Part shown: positions 7,893-16,189 of the stretch, piece after piece
How positions within the stretch are numbered: the first letter of the stretch is position 1
Layout: each line of letters starts with the position of its first letter
Origin: Firmicutes bacterium ADurb.Bin182
GTDB taxonomy: Bacteria; Bacillota; Clostridia; Christensenellales; CAG-138
DNA: 36,237 bases
Reading direction: 5' to 3'
Assembly (NCBI GenBank): GCA_002070205.1
Contig: MWCU01000068.1
Location: forward strand, 1 to 36,237
Program-made: the position numbers and the translations under genes
Notes under the pieces: generated by a model
The model's input: the letters and a program-made list of their open reading frames with translations, nothing else
What the model was told of the DNA's origin: nothing
Databases searched by the model: none

Positions 7893-8771
7893 TCATTCCG
7901 ACTGTTCGGCCAAAACGATAAAGCTTTTTCCGCCGGGCAGTCCCTTCGCGCAAAGCGTCAGCAGCCGCTTGCCGCTTTGAGGCTTTGTGAGCAGGGGATC
8001 TTCGCTTTCATCCGAATAATAGGCGGCGGTGATTTTCCAAACCGTGATCCCGTCGGTCCAAAGCCTTCTGTCCAGCGTTATATAGCGGTGCTGCACGAAA
8101 TACTCGATGTCCGTGAAATTCAAAAGCTGCTCGAACATGCCGTTTTTTGCCGCGCTCGCGTAGATCACGAGATTCGGATCGGAGGAGATATCGAGGTTTC
8201 GATAGTCAAAAAACGCGGAACCCGGCTTCGAAGGTTTTTTCTCAATGCTGCTGCTCAAATAATACGAATTGTCGCCGCCCCGGACGACCGGAAAGCTTAG
8301 CGGAGTGCCGTCTATTGTGAGACAGCCTTTTACGTCCCGGTTAATAAAAAATGATTCGGTAAGCATTCGGGCTGTCCTGTCAAATTGAGGCGGCCCCGCT
8401 TTTATATCCTGCAAATACACGGCGGAAGCCGAAAAAACCGATCGATTGCCGGCGGCGGAAGGAACAGCGCTTGTCCGGGCTTTTTCCGTCATCACGGATT
8501 TAAAATTCCGAAACAGCTTCATATCGGGATATTTTTTACCGCTCAACAGAAACAGCGTCGCAAGCAGTACCAGTGCCGTGAGCATTACGATGACCGTGCG
8601 CAACGGAGTATGCCGTTTATGATTTTGATGCGAAGCGGAACGGTCCGCTTCGCTTATGCCCGAATCATAGCAAGGCTGACCGGGCGGGCTGAAATCCGCC
8701 CGCCGGGGGCAAGCGCCGCCGATTGTTTGATCGCCGCTCATTTTGCCCTTCCGGCAGTTTTGAAATCCCAT
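7893..8771 (-). CDS. Sortase-B-like membrane protein lacking the catalytic residues
   Basis: The 292-aa protein has a cytoplasmic N-terminus, one transmembrane helix (57-78) and an extracellular domain resembling class B sortases. The family run is visible: CLTIDGTPLSFPVV, DNSYYL, FFDYRN and NLVIY. The catalytic histidine of the IYGH motif is replaced (IYAS, Ser206). The TLSTC region reads TLCAK: Lys stands at the catalytic cysteine position and the only cysteine is two residues earlier. The arginine expected before the last strand reads KSFIVLAE. A normal transpeptidation triad is therefore absent. The start at 8771 has GAGGA upstream; Met11 (8741) with GGAAGGG is an alternative. The fold assignment is from motif memory; an inactive role is inference. 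Confidence 0.72.
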   Translation of the reverse strand: MGFQNCRKGKMSGDQTIGGACPRRADFSPPGQPCYDSGISEADRSASHQNHKRHTPLRTVIVMLTALVLLATLFLLSGKKYPDMKLFRNFKSVMTEKARTSAVPSAAGNRSVFSASAVYLQDIKAGPPQFDRTARMLTESFFINRDVKGCLTIDGTPLSFPVVRGGDNSYYLSSSIEKKPSKPGSAFFDYRNLDISSDPNLVIYASAAKNGMFEQLLNFTDIEYFVQHRYITLDRRLWTDGITVWKITAAYYSDESEDPLLTKPQSGKRLLTLCAKGLPGGKSFIVLAEQSE

Positions 8772-8841
8772 TGCTGTCCTCGCTTATTATGACAAACAGA
8801 ATCCCGCGTTTCGGGGCGCCTGCGTTGACTTGACAGGCAGT

Positions 8842-9630
8842 TTAATTAAAACCGAAAGCGGCGGATCGTATCTCGGCGGTTTTTAATGAAAGCCCGGAAG
8901 GGAGTCCGGTCATGTGCACCACGAAGTTTTTTTCATCGCCGCCGGAAAGAGTTGCGTTTTTAGTAAAATACCATACTCCGATAAGTGAGCCGGTTTCGTC
9001 ATAAAAACCGGCGTATGCCAAGTTCAGCGAGCATTCGGTATCGCTTATGTTTCTGACGGTGCCGGAAAGAGTGGTGAACCCCGGGTAATTGTCCGCCAAA
9101 TATAAATCGTCAAGAACAAGTTCGATTCTGGTTTTGTCCGTCCGCTCGCATTTGAGGGAAACGGAAAGCGTTACCTCGTTTGCCGCGGTTTCCCCTTCAT
9201 AGGGCAGCCAGAGAGTAACATATGAGTTTTGGCCCGGGAGAACAACGTCATATTCGGATAATACGGGGACGAATTCATTTGTTACTTCGGCGCCCCCCAA
9301 AGAAAAAGTGAAAACGGCAGACGTTACGGTTACGGGACAGTCCCCGCTGTTCGTATATTCGGCGGCGCCGTAGAGCATCAGGTCCTCATTTTCCCCGTAT
9401 ATAAAGGATACCGTCCGAATGACCGTTATGCCGGCGTTCGTACCGTACTCGGGTTTAGGGGTACCCGCCGCTTCCTTCGTTCGGCTTTCGTCGGGAACAG
9501 GAGTGACTTGAACCTCGGGCATGATTATTTCAGGCTGGCTTATGTCCACGACCGCCGCCGGCTCTTCCCTGTTTTTTTGACAGGAAGCAAGAAGCAGCAC
9601 CGTGATGATTACTATAAGCAGTTTTTTCAT
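8842..9630 (-). CDS. Putative lipoprotein with a C-terminal beta-rich domain
   Basis: A 262-aa predicted lipoprotein. The N-terminus MKKLLIVIITVLLLASC is a clear type II signal with a lipobox ending at Cys17. A Pro/Glu-rich spacer (about 25-65) is followed by a strand-rich region reminiscent of FxLYD or other Ig-like surface domains (TLSGTVRNISD, LIGVWYF, GLSLKTAEI), a resemblance I hold only loosely. No ribosome binding site precedes the ATG, and the promoter is so close that the mRNA may be leaderless. The sortase-like gene follows 70 bp downstream on the same strand, so the two may be co-transcribed. Function unknown. Confidence 0.8.
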   Translation of the reverse strand: MKKLLIVIITVLLLASCQKNREEPAAVVDISQPEIIMPEVQVTPVPDESRTKEAAGTPKPEYGTNAGITVIRTVSFIYGENEDLMLYGAAEYTNSGDCPVTVTSAVFTFSLGGAEVTNEFVPVLSEYDVVLPGQNSYVTLWLPYEGETAANEVTLSVSLKCERTDKTRIELVLDDLYLADNYPGFTTLSGTVRNISDTECSLNLAYAGFYDETGSLIGVWYFTKNATLSGGDEKNFVVHMTGLPSGLSLKTAEIRSAAFGFN

Positions 9631-9636
9631 ACTACG

Positions 9637-9665
9637 ATTATAGCAACAAGCAATGATTCACACAA
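9637..9665 (-). promoter_or_regulatory. Promoter predicting a leaderless lipoprotein mRNA
   Basis: An extended -10, TGC followed by TATAAT (hexamer 9637-9642), and a -35-like TTGTGT (9660-9665) are separated by exactly 17 bp. The -10 ends six bases before the ATG, so the usual start point, about seven bases downstream, falls on the A of the ATG at 9630. No Shine-Dalgarno sequence is present in the short gap. Confidence 0.65.
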
Positions 9666-9705
9666 GTTAATAAACTATGGCCTGAACCCGGCGCAACGAC
9701 AGTCA

Positions 9706-11340
9706 TCAGCCGAATCTGAATCCGTCCGTCGGTTCCGGCGTCGGCAGCTGGCCGGGATAGGGGGTGGACTCAGGGAAAGGCGTGACGCCTTGGCCGGGAG
9801 TTTTAAAGCCGCCCTCCCATGGCTCGGGGAAGAATCCGCCAGTGGGCGTAGGTGTAAAAACGACGGGGAGGCGGGAGAGGACATCCGGAGGGAGAAGCTT
9901 TCTTTCTATGGCTGTTGAAAAATTCGATTGCGTAAGGCCGACGGCGCTTGCGGTATAAATAAGCTCGTCGCGCAGTTCCTTGCGGGCTTTTTCTATTCTT
10001 TCGGCGCTCAGGGCCTTCTCGCCCTCGCGCGTCACTGTTTGCTTCAGCTTATCGCGTGATGACACCAGCCTTTTGGCGAGAATGCTTTGCGCGTCCGTTA
10101 AAAACGGATAGTCGGCATATCGGGATGGATATGTTTTACCGTTCCATGTTTCATCTTCCGGAAGTATCGGCATAAGGAAATTCATAAGCAGCCAGTCGGC
10201 GGATGTCAAGTAAGCTTCGGCTTCGGCCGCGGCTTTGTCTCCCTCCACATAATCAAGCCCGTATTGTGCGTTGGCGGTTACGGTTATGCCGTATATCTCT
10301 TTGATAAGGCTGACGAGCTTGTCGTTATCCAGCACATAAAAGCTTGCGTTTGAATACGGCGTTCCGCTCACGTATTTGCCTTCAAGGGTTTTCCTCGTTA
10401 GATTTTCCATATCGAGTCCCGTCGCGAAAACCGTCATTGCGGCAATCTGCTCAAGGTTAAGGTTGGTACAAAACTTATCCCGCATGCTCCTGTAGATATT
10501 CGGGAGGTTGACCAGTTGGTTCTTTTCCCTCAGTTGCTCGAATATTGCAAAAAGGATTCGCTGCTGGCGGTCCGTCCTTCCAACGTCCGTGGATATGCCC
10601 TTTCGGGCGCGGCAGTAATCCAATACCTGCTGTCCGTTCAGGTGCTGATATCCCTTTTCCAGAACGCGTCCGTTTAAAACGATCCTCACGTCCACGTCAT
10701 AGTAAACTCCGCCCATAGCGTCCACGATATCCTTAAGGCCGGACATATTGACTCCTATATAATGCTCTATGGGAATGCCGCCGAAAAGGTTGCTGACCGT
10801 CCTCATGGCATATTCGAAGCCGTTGCCTTCGGCTGCGCCGCCCTTTGCGAACGCGGCGTTGATTTTCCATCTGCCCGGGGTATTGTAGATCTGCGCCATC
10901 GTATCGCGGGGAATGCTGATGAGCTTTGCCGTGTTATCCTCAAAGTCCACGGCAAGAAGCATGAGAACGTCGCTTCTGAAATTATTGTCTTCATCGCGAT
11001 ACAGCTCGCTGTCCTCTTCGTTGCGCTCCGGGCTTTCATCCCAGCCGAGCATAAGTATGTTGACTTTATGCTTTAAAAACTCCAGATCGGCTTCCGATAA
11101 AAGCTGCTCTTCCGGCGAAAGCGTCGGCAGGGGAGTAGGCGCGGGAGTTTCGTCCGGCGCAAGCGTATATTTCGGAACATAGGGAGTCTGCTTCGGAATA
11201 TTGGCGGGCGGATCGAAGGCGGACAGAGGGTTGATGAACATCACGTATAAATACCTGGCCGCGATAAGGATCGCAGCGGCGCCGGTCATTATTATAAGCC
11301 AAACCCATATTGGGAGATGTGTTTTCGTCGTTTTTTTCAT
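9706..11340 (-). CDS. LytR-CpsA-Psr (LCP) family protein
   Basis: LCP enzymes transfer lipid-linked secondary polymers (teichoic acids, capsules) to peptidoglycan outside the membrane. This 544-aa protein has a short cytoplasmic N-terminus, one transmembrane helix (about 11-36), a Pro/Thr-rich spacer, and the LCP domain (about 90-280). Typical motifs are ILMLGWD, FRSDVLMLL, LISIPRDT, KINAAFAKGG and DVGRTDRQQRIL, including the Asp and Arg residues used for pyrophosphate-lipid binding. An unassigned region follows (about 340-490), then a tail rich in Pro, Gly and Thr. GGAGGAGGG lies just before the ATG. It is the last of four close genes with an esterase, an acyltransferase and a zinc-ribbon membrane protein. 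Confidence 0.92.
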   Translation of the reverse strand: MKKTTKTHLPIWVWLIIMTGAAAILIAARYLYVMFINPLSAFDPPANIPKQTPYVPKYTLAPDETPAPTPLPTLSPEEQLLSEADLEFLKHKVNILMLGWDESPERNEEDSELYRDEDNNFRSDVLMLLAVDFEDNTAKLISIPRDTMAQIYNTPGRWKINAAFAKGGAAEGNGFEYAMRTVSNLFGGIPIEHYIGVNMSGLKDIVDAMGGVYYDVDVRIVLNGRVLEKGYQHLNGQQVLDYCRARKGISTDVGRTDRQQRILFAIFEQLREKNQLVNLPNIYRSMRDKFCTNLNLEQIAAMTVFATGLDMENLTRKTLEGKYVSGTPYSNASFYVLDNDKLVSLIKEIYGITVTANAQYGLDYVEGDKAAAEAEAYLTSADWLLMNFLMPILPEDETWNGKTYPSRYADYPFLTDAQSILAKRLVSSRDKLKQTVTREGEKALSAERIEKARKELRDELIYTASAVGLTQSNFSTAIERKLLPPDVLSRLPVVFTPTPTGGFFPEPWEGGFKTPGQGVTPFPESTPYPGQLPTPEPTDGFRFG

Positions 11341-11386
11341 GCGCCCTCCTCCACCTTTGATTTACAGGAATACGGAAATTTATACT

Positions 11387-12094
11387 TTAAACATGAAGTC
11401 TTCTGAAAATCGCTTCTTTCAGCTGCGTTTTCCTTTCGATCACGGTCAATATAAGCGCAAGCGTGATAAGCGGTATCGCTGCAAACCATGACCAGTCCAG
11501 AATAATGCTGCCGTCCACGAAATTGTCCAAAAGCGCTTCGATACCCAATACCGAAAGCGCGGCCGAACCCGCTACCCACGCGGGTTTATGCAGCCCTTTG
11601 AGGATTTTCGCCCTTATGAGAGTTGCGCACAACGCGGAGATAACGCCGAGCATATATATTATCGGCAGCGCGACCTTATCGAACCAGCTGCCCGGACCCG
11701 TCAAATACTGTATAGCGTACAGAAACGACGCAAGCGAGAGAACGTCGGCCAGAATATACCATATGGGATGAATCCGGTCGAATGCCATCGGGAATATTAT
11801 CAAAACCCAGACAAGCGCCAGCGAAACCGCCACAAAATACGACCAGTCCAGTTTCTCCGAATACATTTCGTCCGCAATAAGGCAGATGCCGATGATGAAA
11901 ATGAGGACGATGCTTGCGATTATAGCGGTAAAGTGCCTATCCACCCTTTTTGTTATATGATCGACCCTGTGCGAATACGGCCTCCGGGCATTTTCGCTAT
12001 ACGGTTTCAGAGGGTTTATCACTTCAACCGAGCAAAGGGGGCAGGTCTTTTGGCTCTCTTCCAATTCTACGCCGCAGTTGACGCAATAAGACAT
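11387..12094 (-). CDS. Zinc-ribbon multi-pass membrane protein (DUF6320-like)
   Basis: A 235-aa protein with an N-terminal zinc ribbon of the form CxxC (Cys4, Cys7) and CxxC (Cys18, Cys21), then about six transmembrane helices from residue 56 onward. The combination, and its placement beside a condensation-fold acyltransferase and an alpha/beta hydrolase, reminds me of the DUF6320 family; I cannot verify this without a search. AAGGAGGTG lies 8 nt before the ATG. It starts 12 bp after the acyltransferase stop and is followed by the LCP gene after 46 bp, consistent with one operon. Biochemical role unknown. Confidence 0.78.
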   Translation of the reverse strand: MSYCVNCGVELEESQKTCPLCSVEVINPLKPYSENARRPYSHRVDHITKRVDRHFTAIIASIVLIFIIGICLIADEMYSEKLDWSYFVAVSLALVWVLIIFPMAFDRIHPIWYILADVLSLASFLYAIQYLTGPGSWFDKVALPIIYMLGVISALCATLIRAKILKGLHKPAWVAGSAALSVLGIEALLDNFVDGSIILDWSWFAAIPLITLALILTVIERKTQLKEAIFRRLHV

Positions 12095-12106
12095 GTATGC
12101 ACCTCC

Positions 12107-13363
12107 TTATATGTTGCTTTCAACTTTTACCCTGATGCCCTGTCTGACAAGCGCCGTAAAAAACAGGCGCTCCGTATGGGGCTGGGCGATCGACCGGGAA
12201 AAGGATACGGAAAGCGTATCGTTATAGCTTGCCGCGCTGCATTCGAGTTTATTATAGCGGGCGGTGTGCAGTACCATATCGAAGCGCTCGACTTCATCCC
12301 TTATCACGTCCGGAAGTTCAACAAATCCCATGTTGGACAGGGGACTTGAAAAAATACGCTCGCCTACCTGCATATGAGTCAGAATCATAACAGGTTTTTT
12401 TATGAATAAAGGCATTGCGCGTATCGCGACGCTCAGTTCATCGTTCACGTTTTTGCTCATTCTTGCGTTGAGATTCTTTTCCGTGAGCATGAACCTGAAC
12501 TGGTGATGAAGCTGAGACAGAATTTCCTCGAACGTAAATTCGCCGTAGTTCGGGTCTATGCCGGGATTAACGTACTGTGAAAAATTGCGCAGCGTATTCG
12601 TACGGTAAAATTTCCTCAGGTTGACCGGCACGCTTATTTTTACCGGATACTGCTTTTTGGGCTGTTCGGCTTTCTGAAGCGTATAAATGGATTGGAGCAG
12701 CACTGCCGTCAGATATTCGGTTACGCTCACGCGAGCTTCATGCGCTTTTTTATGAATTTCGGACGCGCTCATCGTTCCCGTCGTAATGATAAGGTCTCCG
12801 GGCGGTATAGGCGTGCCCGAGGGGTGATAAGCCCGCGTTTCCCTTCGCGAAGGAAGCGCGCTCATACGGCTGTATTTAAGGAAGCTGTCCTCTTCCTCGG
12901 AAGGGTCGGGCGGCTCGTTTACGTCGAGCACTCCGTGCGTTGCGGGTACGTCGAATCCCTGTTGACGAAAATACTGCGATAAAAGCGTTTTTAAAAATGT
13001 CATCAGCCCCGATCCGTCGGTCAATCCGTGATGCGCCTCGACGCTTATCCGGTTTTCATGATAACGCACGCGAAGAAGCGGGTCGCCGCGGTTCATAGGC
13101 GCGCACGGGTTTACGACATCGGGTTCGGGAACGACAGGTCTTCCGAGGTCCTCCAGATAATACCAGAAGAAACCCGTTTTTAAACACGTGTTGAAAAGAG
13201 GGAACCGTACCATTGTTTTATCGAGCGCGGCTTTGAGCACTCCCGCGTCGACAGGCCGCTTCAGCACCGCTGTAAACCTGAATATCGGAGTCCATTTGGA
13301 CGTCGTGATCGCGGGATATATCTTTGCCGCGTTATCAAGTTTGTACCATCGTTTGCTTTTCAA
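12107..13363 (-). CDS. Condensation-domain / alcohol acetyltransferase-like acyltransferase
   Basis: A 418-aa CoA-dependent-acyltransferase-fold protein. The catalytic motif HHxxxDG is intact (HHGLTDG, His111-Gly117), as in NRPS condensation domains, alcohol O-acetyltransferases and PapA-type acyltransferases. The N-terminal half resembles the alcohol acetyltransferase family (RPVDAGVLKAALDKTMVRFP). The second half carries the floor-loop-type region SVPVNLRKF and SNMGFV instead of the DFGWG motif of many plant acyltransferases. The start is TTG, preceded by AAAGGGA, and overlaps the stop of the upstream hydrolase by 4 nt, so the two are probably translationally coupled. Substrates are unknown. 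Confidence 0.82.
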   Translation of the reverse strand: MKSKRWYKLDNAAKIYPAITTSKWTPIFRFTAVLKRPVDAGVLKAALDKTMVRFPLFNTCLKTGFFWYYLEDLGRPVVPEPDVVNPCAPMNRGDPLLRVRYHENRISVEAHHGLTDGSGLMTFLKTLLSQYFRQQGFDVPATHGVLDVNEPPDPSEEEDSFLKYSRMSALPSRRETRAYHPSGTPIPPGDLIITTGTMSASEIHKKAHEARVSVTEYLTAVLLQSIYTLQKAEQPKKQYPVKISVPVNLRKFYRTNTLRNFSQYVNPGIDPNYGEFTFEEILSQLHHQFRFMLTEKNLNARMSKNVNDELSVAIRAMPLFIKKPVMILTHMQVGERIFSSPLSNMGFVELPDVIRDEVERFDMVLHTARYNKLECSAASYNDTLSVSFSRSIAQPHTERLFFTALVRQGIRVKVESNI

Positions 13364-14295
13364 CTGTTCCCTTTCCCGCCGCCGTTTTTTGAAAGGCGGC
13401 TGATGATAAATCTGACTATGCTTTCCTTTGCGCTCTTCGATTCCTTTGTGTCAAACGCATGCCATACATGCCACATGCCTTCCCATTCTTCCAGCCTTAC
13501 GTCGAAATTGCTTTCGGCCATTTTTTTCGCCAGCTTATGAGCGTCCGACAGCAGTATTTCGTGGGTCCCCGCATGGATCAATGCGGGAGGACATCCCCTG
13601 AAATTTCCGAAGGCGGGCGAAACATAAGGATTTTTAAAATTCTCCGGCTCGGTATAATAATGCCTTGCCCTGTCCAGCTTGGACACCGAAAGAACCGGGT
13701 CTATCTTTTCGTTCGTTTTATACGTTTCTCCCGATAAGGTAAGATCGGTCCAGGGCGATATCAACGCGAGCGCCCCCGGAACCGGCTGCCCTTCATCCCG
13801 AAGCTTGAGCGCAAGTGCCAGAGCCAGCCCGCCGCCGGCGCTTTCGCCCAGAAAAGCGATTTTTAAGGGCGCGACTCCGAGGGAGAGCACTTTGCCGTAA
13901 ACGCATTGCGCGTCCTCGAGCGCGGCCGGGAAGGGATTTTCCGGCGCAAGGCGGTATTCGAACGAAAGGGTGTTGAGCCCGGAGCGATCCGCAAATTCGC
14001 TCGCAAGCAGCCTGCAATACAAAAGGCTGCCCGAAATGTAGGATCCGCCGTGGAAATAGATAATCACGAGATCCTCAGGCGCGCCGCCCGGATGGAACCA
14101 TTCCGCGGGAATAAGGCTGCCGTCGCCGCGCTCGACATCCCACCTGAACAGCTTCAAACTTTCCGGAAGCCTCTCGGTTTGTCCCAAAAGGTCCTGGCCC
14201 ATTCGCTCCGCTTCAAGGCTCAAATTGGCGACAAGGGGCTTAAGCCCCTTGATCGCTCCCTCGATTATTGCAGCAAGCGCGCTTGACATCGACAC
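13360..14295 (-). CDS. Alpha/beta hydrolase, hormone-sensitive-lipase family esterase
   Basis: A 311-aa carboxylesterase-type enzyme. The oxyanion-hole motif HGGS (His82-Ser85) and the nucleophile elbow GESAGG (Ser152) are those of bacterial family IV (HSL) esterases. The acid residue probably lies in LLSDAHKLA and the catalytic histidine in WHVWHAF, completing the triad. There is no signal peptide, so it is probably cytoplasmic. The start is uncertain: GTG at 14295 or ATG at 14289, neither with a strong ribosome binding site. The last four bases overlap the TTG start of the acyltransferase, pairing an ester-cleaving enzyme with an acyl-transferring one. Confidence 0.88.
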   Translation of the reverse strand: MSMSSALAAIIEGAIKGLKPLVANLSLEAERMGQDLLGQTERLPESLKLFRWDVERGDGSLIPAEWFHPGGAPEDLVIIYFHGGSYISGSLLYCRLLASEFADRSGLNTLSFEYRLAPENPFPAALEDAQCVYGKVLSLGVAPLKIAFLGESAGGGLALALALKLRDEGQPVPGALALISPWTDLTLSGETYKTNEKIDPVLSVSKLDRARHYYTEPENFKNPYVSPAFGNFRGCPPALIHAGTHEILLSDAHKLAKKMAESNFDVRLEEWEGMWHVWHAFDTKESKSAKESIVRFIISRLSKNGGGKGNS

Positions 14296-14350
14296 ATCCC
14301 GCAGTGCGGCAAAGGTTATCCCCCTTTATTGCCCCGATTTTTTTCAATAC

Positions 14351-15452
14351 TTAAGATTGCACCAGGAACGCGTTGATGAATTCGGCGAGATTGCCGTCCA
14401 TAACGGATTGGATGTTTCCGTTCTCCACGCCGGTCCTGTGATCTTTGACCATCGTATAGGGCTGAAAAACATAGGATCTTATCTGGCTGCCCCATTCGAT
14501 CTTTTTCATCTCGCCCTTTATTTCCGCCATTTGCTCCATGCGCTCGCGCTCCTGCTTTTCCAAAAGCTTGCCTTTAAGCATTCGCATCGCGGTCTCTCTG
14601 TTTTGAATCTGGCTTCGCTCGTTCTGGCATTGAACAACGATTCCGGTAGGCAAATGCGTGATCCTGATAGCCGAGCTTGTCTTGTTTACGTGCTGCCCGC
14701 CGGCGCCGCTTGACCTGTATGTATCCACCCTCAAATCGTCGGGGTCGATTTTGATTTCGTTTGAATCGTCGTCGAAAATCGGCGTCACGTCCAGAGATGC
14801 GAACGAGGTATGGCGCCTTCCCGAAGAATCGAACGGCGATATCCGCACAAGCCTGTGAACGCCCTTCTCCGCTTTAAGGTAGCCGTACGCATTCTCACCG
14901 TCCACCTCGAACGTCACCGATTTTATGCCCGCTTCGTCCCCGTCCAGAATATCGAGCACTTTTACAGAAAAACCCGCCTGCTCGCAGTAGCGCGTATACA
15001 TGCGGTAAAGCATCGAAACCCAATCCTGGGCCTCCGTTCCGCCCGCGCCCGCGTGCAGGGACAAAACCGCGTTGCTTTGATCGTACGGGCCTTTGAGCAG
15101 GGTTTCCAATTTTAATGAAGTCACCGCCTGGGATAACTTTTCAAATTCCGCCTTAACTTCCGGAATAAGGCTTTCATCCTCTTCCTCCTCAGCAAGCTCC
15201 ATCAGCGCCGCAATATCCTCGGACTGTTTTAATATGCGGTTATACCGGTCCAATTTGTCCGTCAGCGTTTTTATGCGCTGATTGATTTTGTTCGCGTTTT
15301 CGACGTCGTCCCAGAAGCCTTCCTCGCCCATCCGGGCCTCCAAAGCATCCCTTTCCTCTTTGACCGCGGCGAGGTCAAAGAGATTCACCTGCCTCTTTCA
15401 GCGTTTTGATAACCGATGACATTTGTTGTTTGAGTTCATCAAGCTGTATCAA
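14351..15452 (-). CDS. prfB: Peptide chain release factor 2, with programmed +1 frameshift
   Basis: RF2 terminates translation at UGA and UAA. The gene is in two frames. A first segment of 25 codons starts at TTG 15452 (MIQLDELKQQMSSVIKTLKE) and stops at an in-frame TGA (15375-15377) directly after CTT. Shifting +1 at CTT-TGA-C leads into the main frame, giving about 366 aa, the normal RF2 length. The stop-recognition tripeptide is SPF (ISPFDSSGRRH), the RF2 type, and the peptidyl-tRNA hydrolysis motif GGQ is in RSSGAGGQHVNKT. TTG is preferred over the nearby GTG (15461) because AAGGA is well spaced for it. The cyclase-family gene lies 39 bp upstream. Confidence 0.95.
15374..15395 (-). promoter_or_regulatory. 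prfB autoregulatory +1 frameshift site
   Basis: The slippery codon CTT (15380-15378), the UGA stop (15377-15375) and the following C form the classic RF2 recoding signal CUU UGA C. When RF2 is scarce the ribosome slips forward and makes more RF2. A purine-rich AGGTGA lies a few bases upstream and could serve as the stimulatory internal Shine-Dalgarno, although it is weaker than the usual AGGGGG. Confidence 0.9.
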
Positions 15453-15491
15453 ACCCTTCACATCCTTTAAATTTATTTTTCATTAAAGCTT

Positions 15492-16124
15492 TCAGCAAAG
15501 CTGCATCGCGATTGCCCGCACGGGCGCGCCGTCCGATTTTTCGAACTTGAGCGGCATTGCCGAAAACAAGAAACTGCCATTCAAAAGCTCCCCGAGATTG
15601 GTCAGGTTCTCTATTATCAGCACATCGTTTTCAAGCAAACGCCGGTGGTTTTCAAGAGAACCCACCGGATCGGCCGATATGGTATCAAAGCCCACTCCCT
15701 TTTTGCCCGAACTTACGCAATAATCTATTACTCCCTCGCTGCAGACGGGAAATCCCGAAAAATATCCGCTTTTATTCCAATACCGGTCCCAACCGGTGTA
15801 GAAAAGCAGAAAGTCCGCGTCATCCGCTTTCCTGATATCTATTATATCCGTTTCAATGAGTTTCATGGAGGCTCTGCAGTCAACGAGCATCAAGCTTCCG
15901 ATGAATTTATCCGCGGGATAGGAATCAAGTCCGGCTCTGCCGGCGAAAAGGTGCAAAGGAGCGTCCATATGGGTTCCCGTATGCGAAAACACGGTCAACA
16001 GCGTTTCGCGAAATCCGTCCTCTTCAACGGTATTGGCCGGCAGGAGCTTCGGCCGTTCCGTGCCGGGGTAAACGGGCATACTTTCCGTTATCAAATGTGT
16101 AAGATCGATGATTTCCACAGTCAT
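15492..16124 (-). CDS. Cyclase-family metal-dependent hydrolase (kynurenine formamidase-like)
   Basis: A 210-aa protein of the cyclase / arylformamidase fold. The family metal-binding signature HxGTHxDxPxH is present (SHTGTHMDAPLHLF). The typical opening IIDLTHLITESMPVYPG and the region GVGFDTISADP are also there. Known members hydrolyse N-formylkynurenine, isatin or related amides, but no tryptophan-catabolism gene is nearby, so the substrate is open. The GGCGGGGG before the ATG is an unusual, G-rich ribosome binding site. It lies between secA and prfB on the same strand, with gaps of 65 and 39 bp. Confidence 0.88.
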   Translation of the reverse strand: MTVEIIDLTHLITESMPVYPGTERPKLLPANTVEEDGFRETLLTVFSHTGTHMDAPLHLFAGRAGLDSYPADKFIGSLMLVDCRASMKLIETDIIDIRKADDADFLLFYTGWDRYWNKSGYFSGFPVCSEGVIDYCVSSGKKGVGFDTISADPVGSLENHRRLLENDVLIIENLTNLGELLNGSFLFSAMPLKFEKSDGAPVRAIAMQLC

Positions 16125-16189
16125 GCCCCCGCCGTTTCGTTTATTGCGTTCATTATTAAATACGGTTCAGACCCCCGAAAGGTTGCGGC

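Noticed and set aside
15375..15380. Apparent premature stop at the start of prfB.
   Set aside because: It is the conserved CUU-UGA-C programmed frameshift, not a mutation or sequencing error.
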